A stretch of 35,087 nt of DNA from the NCBI GenBank assembly GCA_900548215.1, contig URJI01000018.1:1-35087 (forward strand). Reading direction: 5' to 3'. This stretch comes from an uncultured Coprococcus sp. (GTDB lineage Bacteria; Bacillota; Clostridia; Lachnospirales; Lachnospiraceae). The notes under the pieces were generated by a model. That model saw nothing but the letters and a program-made list of their open reading frames with translations. It was not told the DNA's origin and did not search any database. The position numbers were made by a program, and so were the translations under genes. Shown here in pieces: positions 31,117-35,087 of this stretch (position 1 is its first letter; the number at the start of each line of letters is the position of its first letter).

Positions 31117-31987
31117 AGATTTTGATGAATGGTTGAGTAAGTTCAGACCAAGTATATCGACATATGATTATTATGTGGATTTTGATAAGGTTTATAGAAA
31201 TGTAGACGAAGTAAAGATTGAATTAAATATATTAAATTCGCTTATAGGTAGCAAGAATATAAAAATAGATTTTGTGAATTTATTAAAACGATATCCTGAA
31301 ATATTAAAGGTAATACCAATCTTGTTGGCAAAAAGAGAGAATGAGATATATTGCCAAGATGAAAATGGTGGATTTTTGTATAAATTTGATTATGGTAAAT
31401 GTTCTCCGAATAGCCATAGGTATTATGAGAGGTATACCTATTTTATGGAAAAGACGGGGCTGTTTGATTTGTTGCAGAATCATATTATAAAAGACTTAGT
31501 GGATTATGTAACAGGTGTAGAAACTGGACTGGATTCAAATGGTCGTAAAAATCGTGGTGGACATTTAATGGAGAACTTGGTTGAGAAATACATACAAGAA
31601 GCGGGATTTATACGTGATATTAACTACTATAAGGAAATGTATCTTGTTGATATAGAAAATAAATGGGGAATTGATTTGTCGGCGTTGTCTAATGAGGGAA
31701 AGGCTGCGAAAAGATTTGATTTTGTGGTTAAGACGGATAAAATGGTATATGCAATAGAAACAAATTTCTATACTGGTGGTGGGTCAAAGTTAAATGAAAC
31801 TGCAAGAAGTTATAAGATGCTTTCGCAGGAAGCTGATACTATAGATGGATTTACCTTTGTGTGGTTTACAGATGGTATTGGTTGGAAAAGTGCAAGAGGT
31901 AATTTGAGAGAAACATTCGAGGTTATGGATACGATTTATAGTATTGATGATATAGAGAATGGAATTATGAATACATTATTTAGATAA
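31106..31987 (+). CDS. dpnB: DpnII-type restriction endonuclease (GATC)
   Basis: 293 residues, close to DpnII (288). Strong family stretches: TGVETGLDSNGRKNRGGHLM, KAAKRFDFVVKTDKMVYAIE, TNFYTGGGSKLNETARSYKM, and GFTFVWFTDGIGWKSARGNL. The acidic residues of FDFVV and AIETN form the PD-(D/E)xK-like core. The enzyme cuts unmethylated GATC. Third gene of the operon, translated from an ATG inside dpnA, the same gene order (M-A-B) as in Streptococcus pneumoniae. Codons are A/T rich, unlike the host genes, which suggests transfer. Confidence 0.92.
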   Translation: MTNRDFDEWLSKFRPSISTYDYYVDFDKVYRNVDEVKIELNILNSLIGSKNIKIDFVNLLKRYPEILKVIPILLAKRENEIYCQDENGGFLYKFDYGKCSPNSHRYYERYTYFMEKTGLFDLLQNHIIKDLVDYVTGVETGLDSNGRKNRGGHLMENLVEKYIQEAGFIRDINYYKEMYLVDIENKWGIDLSALSNEGKAAKRFDFVVKTDKMVYAIETNFYTGGGSKLNETARSYKMLSQEADTIDGFTFVWFTDGIGWKSARGNLRETFEVMDTIYSIDDIENGIMNTLFR

Positions 31988-31999
31988 AGGAGAAGAAAC

Positions 32000-33481
32000 A
32001 TGAAAAAGGTTAAGGTAGCTTATGAAATGATTTCGATTGAAGATTTATATGTTAATCCTGAAAACGATAGATACATCAATGATTCAGAAGATGAAATATC
32101 TGCAATGATAGATATGTTTGGGGTTGCAAATGGAAATCCTAGAATTGAAATGGTCAATTTGGCGAAAGATATAAGTGAAAATGGATTAAATCCTTTTGAA
32201 TGGCCTATTGTATGGTATGATGAAGAATTAAAAAAATATATTGTAATTGAAGGAAACCGTAGGATAACTTGTATAAAATTGATGACGCAATTCAAGGAGA
32301 ATGAGGAAATATTGAGGAGCATTCCAGAGGCTGAAAAGATTTATAAATTATCATATCCGGAGGGCGCTATAGAATGTGTTGTGTACGAAGATTTGTACGA
32401 AGCACAAAAGGTATTGGCTAAAATACATCAGGATATAAATGAAGGTATTGGAAGAAAACAATGGGATGCATATGCTAAGCAGAAAGCAAATTCGAAATTA
32501 GGCAATGGCTCCAAAACATATTCGATAATTCAATTTCTTAGAGAATATGAAGGTGTTAGTCCAGAATTATTAGAATGTATGGCGGGGTCAAGATGGACAT
32601 CGAAACTTGAGAGAGTAGTTAGTTTTAGAAAATTTAAGGAAGTATATAATATTGAGTTTACTAGTGATTTTTCAATGATCTATAAAGATACCGTTGAGCA
32701 GGTGTATCATATGATGGAAAAATTAGTGATGGATTTAATTAATCTTCCGGCAACAGGTAATTTTAGAACAAAAAAAGATTTTGATAATTATACCGATAAC
32801 TTGCCAGCTGAATTTATAACGCAGGTTCCAGATGAAAATGGTAAGAATGTAACTGAGAACAATACAGCAGAAAAAATAGGCGAGGAATCATGTCAAGTAA
32901 AAGACAGTAATGAGGTGGAAAGCCAAGAACAAAAAAATGATACAAACAGCCAAGAAGATGGTATTCAAGACGATGTTCAAGAAGAAAAAGAGCCCGAATT
33001 TGATACTCCAAGAAAAATATCTAATCAGCATAAAAGTTTAAGAAAGGCATTAAGATTGAGTAAAGACTATGCTGAGGATATGTTTGGATGTTTGGGAGAA
33101 AAGGGTAAAGAGATAATCATAGAATTAGAAAGTATTAACTATATAGATTATCCAAATGCGTCTGCAGCATTATGTCGTTCGATATTAGAATATGTAGTCA
33201 AAATGTGGTTGTTGGAAAGTAAGCATCCAGAACAGTTTAAAGAAGGCGATTTGCCAGGTTCGTATAATTCGTGTATAAATGATTTGGCAAACAGAAAAGT
33301 TCTTAATGACAAACAACACAAAATGTTGAGAAGATGTGCGAATAAAGAATACTTTATTGATTTTCTTAATAGTTGTATTCATGCTGATTCAAAAATATGC
33401 GTGCAACAAACTGCTTTGATAGATGGATGGAAATGCATAAGAATATTGGTAGAATTATATGTTGAAGGACATCAGAAGTAA
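32000..33481 (+). CDS. ParB-domain protein with a possible HEPN-like C-terminus
   Basis: 493 residues. N-terminal ParB/Srx-like fold (about 1-120): MISIEDLYVNPENDRYI, then LAKDISENGLNPFEWPIVWY and the box YIVIEGNRRITCIKLM. A helical region (about 145-270), an acidic, Asn/Gln-rich linker (about 280-335) and a C-terminal alpha-helical domain (about 340-493: ALCRSILEYVVKMWLLE ... FLNSCIHADSKI) follow. The NSCIHAD helix resembles HEPN/DUF4145-type domains, but that is tentative. It starts 12 bases after the DpnII gene with AAAGGAGAAGAAAC, so it is in the same operon. ParB-like domains without a ParA partner occur in defence and DNA-modification loci as nucleotide-dependent clamps or nucleases. 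Not a plasmid partition gene here. Confidence 0.72.
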   Translation: MKKVKVAYEMISIEDLYVNPENDRYINDSEDEISAMIDMFGVANGNPRIEMVNLAKDISENGLNPFEWPIVWYDEELKKYIVIEGNRRITCIKLMTQFKENEEILRSIPEAEKIYKLSYPEGAIECVVYEDLYEAQKVLAKIHQDINEGIGRKQWDAYAKQKANSKLGNGSKTYSIIQFLREYEGVSPELLECMAGSRWTSKLERVVSFRKFKEVYNIEFTSDFSMIYKDTVEQVYHMMEKLVMDLINLPATGNFRTKKDFDNYTDNLPAEFITQVPDENGKNVTENNTAEKIGEESCQVKDSNEVESQEQKNDTNSQEDGIQDDVQEEKEPEFDTPRKISNQHKSLRKALRLSKDYAEDMFGCLGEKGKEIIIELESINYIDYPNASAALCRSILEYVVKMWLLESKHPEQFKEGDLPGSYNSCINDLANRKVLNDKQHKMLRRCANKEYFIDFLNSCIHADSKICVQQTALIDGWKCIRILVELYVEGHQK

Positions 33482-34894
33482 ATGAAAATTTTATTGGTCG
33501 AAGCAGATTACAAAAATAAATACCCACCTTTGGGGTTGATGAAAATTAGTGCGTATCATAAAGAAATCGGTGATGAAGTTATTTTTGTTAAAGGAAAAAA
33601 CAAGGAGTTAAAAAATCAGAAGTGGGATAGAATTTATGTTACTACACTTTTTACATTTTATTGGAAAAAGACGGTTGATACCATAAAATACTATTATAAT
33701 TCGGTAAATAATCCAAATGATTTGCATGTAGGTGGTATAATGGCAACATTGCTAGAACAGGATCTAAGAACTGAACAGGGGATACAGGGAATAACTATAA
33801 GAACAGGGTTACTTAATCAGCCTAATATGTTAGGAAATGAAACGGTTCCGGTTGACCTTATGACTCCTGATTATAGTATCATTGAAAAAGAAAGCAACAA
33901 ATACTTAGATTATGAATACGAAGTGCAAAATGCATATATGGCTTCGACTACAAAAGGATGTATTAGAAAATGTAAATTTTGTGCGGTAAGTACACTAGAA
34001 CCTACATATTGTGATTATATTGATATTAAAAGCCAAATAGAGGAAGTTAATAGATTGTACGGAGAAAAACGCAACTTGATGTTAATGGATAATAATATTT
34101 TGGCTTCACCACAATTAGAACAAATCGTAGATGATTTAGTTGAATTAGGTTTTGGCAGAGGAAACAAAAGTTATGAAAAGCAATCTGGTAAACGTAAGTT
34201 GAAGCAGACCAGATACGTTGACTTTAATCAAGGAACAGATGCCCGTTTGTTAACAGAAGAAACAATTACACAATTGGCAAGACTAGAAGTAAAACCATTG
34301 CGAATTGCGTTTGATCATGCAGATGAAGAAAATGTGAGGATATATAAAGAAGCACAATGGCTAGCAGCAAGGCATGGATTTAAGAACTTGTCAAATTATG
34401 TGTTGTTCAACTTCAAGGATACGCCGCAAGAGTTGTATTATAGGTTGAAGGTAAATATAGAATTAAATAAAGCCTTTGTGGAGGAAGAACTATATACTAG
34501 TATATGGTCATTTCCGATGAAATATATGCCTTTTACAGGAGAACACCGTAAGGATAGAAAATACATAGGAGAACATTGGAATGCGAAAATGTTAAGGGGG
34601 GTACAATGTATACTGAATGCAACACATGCAGTAGTGGGACCTAAAAAAGAATTTTTCAATCATGCATTTGGAAGTACATATGAGGAATTTGAGGAGTTGA
34701 TATATATGCCAGAGCTATTTATTACTAAGAGAAAGGATAATGCGGATAAAATTGAGCAATGGAGGCACATATACAGAAACTTAGCTGATGCAGAAAAACA
34801 ACAGTTTATTGAATTAATAAAAAACAATAGTTTTCCAGATGTTTATATTGAAAATGAGGAGATACGGTTATTATATAGTTGGTACATGAAGTAG
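33482..34894 (+). CDS. Radical-SAM protein with B12-binding-like N-terminus
   Basis: 470 residues. N-terminal ILLVEADYKNKYPPLGLMKIS, then a strand pattern like the cobalamin-binding domain of class B radical-SAM enzymes, though the DxHxxG cobalamin ligand is not evident. The [4Fe-4S] motif is CIRKCKFC (CX3CX2C) in ASTTKGCIRKCKFCAVSTLE at about residue 160. The core continues with LMLMDNNILASP and FNQGTDARLLTEE. A C-terminal extension of about 130 residues is unassigned. The ATG abuts the ParB-gene stop with no gap, so the two are coupled and probably work together. Substrate unknown: DNA/nucleotide modification, RNA or peptide are all possible. Confidence 0.75.
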   Translation: MKILLVEADYKNKYPPLGLMKISAYHKEIGDEVIFVKGKNKELKNQKWDRIYVTTLFTFYWKKTVDTIKYYYNSVNNPNDLHVGGIMATLLEQDLRTEQGIQGITIRTGLLNQPNMLGNETVPVDLMTPDYSIIEKESNKYLDYEYEVQNAYMASTTKGCIRKCKFCAVSTLEPTYCDYIDIKSQIEEVNRLYGEKRNLMLMDNNILASPQLEQIVDDLVELGFGRGNKSYEKQSGKRKLKQTRYVDFNQGTDARLLTEETITQLARLEVKPLRIAFDHADEENVRIYKEAQWLAARHGFKNLSNYVLFNFKDTPQELYYRLKVNIELNKAFVEEELYTSIWSFPMKYMPFTGEHRKDRKYIGEHWNAKMLRGVQCILNATHAVVGPKKEFFNHAFGSTYEEFEELIYMPELFITKRKDNADKIEQWRHIYRNLADAEKQQFIELIKNNSFPDVYIENEEIRLLYSWYMK

Positions 34895-34911
34895 TTTGTT
34901 GGTTTTATTGG

Positions 34912-34930
34912 TGACAACAAAATGACAATA
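34912..34930 (+). promoter_or_regulatory. Right integrase arm-type site
   Basis: TGACAACAAAATGACAATA matches the left site at 22131-22149 at 17 of 19 positions, in the same orientation, and lies 102 bases inside the attR core. Confidence 0.65.
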
Positions 34931-35032
34931 CAATCCCATAAAAATCCACACAACAGATGGAAATCAGACAAAACTCCCTGGTTTCTATCACCAAAACCAA
35001 CGACAAACACCACAAAACAACTTTGCAAAGAG

Positions 35033-35044
35033 GAGTTTGAATAA
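35033..35044 (+). other. attR core: right boundary of the integrated element
   Basis: GAGTTTGAATAA, an exact copy of the guaA 3' end, is followed by what looks like the original guaA downstream sequence. Confidence 0.82.
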
Positions 35045-35055
35045 CGGATTAAAAT

Positions 35056-35087
35056 GCCGAAAGCCTGTATTTATGCGGGCTTCCGGC
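35056..35087 (+). terminator. Presumed native guaA terminator, displaced by the insertion
   Basis: GCCGAAAGCC (35056-35065) pairs with GGCTTCCGGC (35078-35087) with one mismatch. The window ends at the stem, so a T run cannot be checked. It lies 11 bases after the attR core, the normal place for a guaA terminator. Confidence 0.6.

Larger units (their letters stand above)
22073..35044 (+). mobile_element. Integrative and mobilizable element (about 13 kb) in the guaA 3' end
   Basis: Bounded by 12-bp direct repeats, with a tyrosine integrase and repressor at the left, a MobC-like protein, oriT-like palindromes and a MobV relaxase in the middle, and restriction-modification plus ParB/radical-SAM cargo at the right. 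No coupling protein, VirB4 or other type IV secretion gene is present, so it fits a mobilizable rather than self-conjugative element. The cargo DNA is markedly richer in A+T than the flanking chromosome. Confidence 0.85.

Noticed and set aside
32000..33481. Plasmid partition gene (ParB of a ParAB pair)
   Set aside because: No ParA ATPase or parS-like array is nearby, and the long acidic linker and helical C-terminus are unlike partition ParB.
22073..35044. Self-conjugative element or prophage
   Set aside because: No coupling protein, VirB4, lytic enzymes or structural phage genes are present; relaxase plus oriT-like DNA only fits a mobilizable element.

Overview
The window looks like chromosome of a Gram-positive anaerobe of the Clostridia, most likely Lachnospiraceae (inferred from gene content and protein style: NfnAB, an NADP-type glutamate dehydrogenase, FtsEX with a LytM factor, strong AGGAGG ribosome binding sites, A/T-rich intergenic DNA with classic hairpin-plus-T terminators). 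It carries a 13-kb mobile element at its right end.

Region 1 (1-15,000) is core metabolism and small accessory genes: the end of an unknown gene, nfnA-nfnB (electron-bifurcating ferredoxin:NADP oxidoreductase), a lipoprotein, a small acidic protein, a HAD phosphatase, an Lrp/AsnC regulator beside gdhA, a decayed VTC / DUF4956 / carbohydrate-binding surface-protein cluster, a histidine phosphatase, a putative 10-TM metal exporter, a zinc-ribbon protein, an SDR reductase, a LytR_C protein and a sugar ABC ATPase. Two unexplained inverted-repeat elements (about 7,415-7,607 and 12,482-12,583) and a 35-bp tandem repeat lie between genes.

Region 2 (15,035-22,072) is a compact cell-envelope cluster: a CdaR/PucR-like regulator, ftsE-ftsX, a secreted LytM-type hydrolase (probably activated through FtsEX) and a CtpA-like lipoprotein protease, then guaA. 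Codon choice changes abruptly around 15 kb: Ile ATA is common before and rare after.

Region 3 (22,073-35,044) is an integrative and mobilizable element inserted at the last codons of guaA. It is bounded by a 12-bp direct repeat (22,061-22,072 and 35,033-35,044) and has matching TGACAA-type arm sites inside both ends. It carries a Cro/CI-like repressor facing an excisionase-integrase fusion, three regularly spaced operators, a MobC-like protein, TnpV, an oriT-like palindrome field and a MobV relaxase; no type IV secretion genes are present, so it would depend on a helper. The cargo is a defence island: a controller protein with a MutH/Sau3AI-type endonuclease and a divergent methyltransferase, a complete DpnII-type GATC system (two methyltransferases plus endonuclease), and then a ParB-domain protein with a radical-SAM protein in the same apparent operon. 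A 15-bp palindrome TTCAC-N5-GTGAA occurs twice at the controller promoter and once before the DpnII operon, which suggests that one controller times both systems.

The strongest candidate for an undescribed system is the ParB-domain/radical-SAM pair coupled to DpnII, together with the cross-wired pair of restriction systems.
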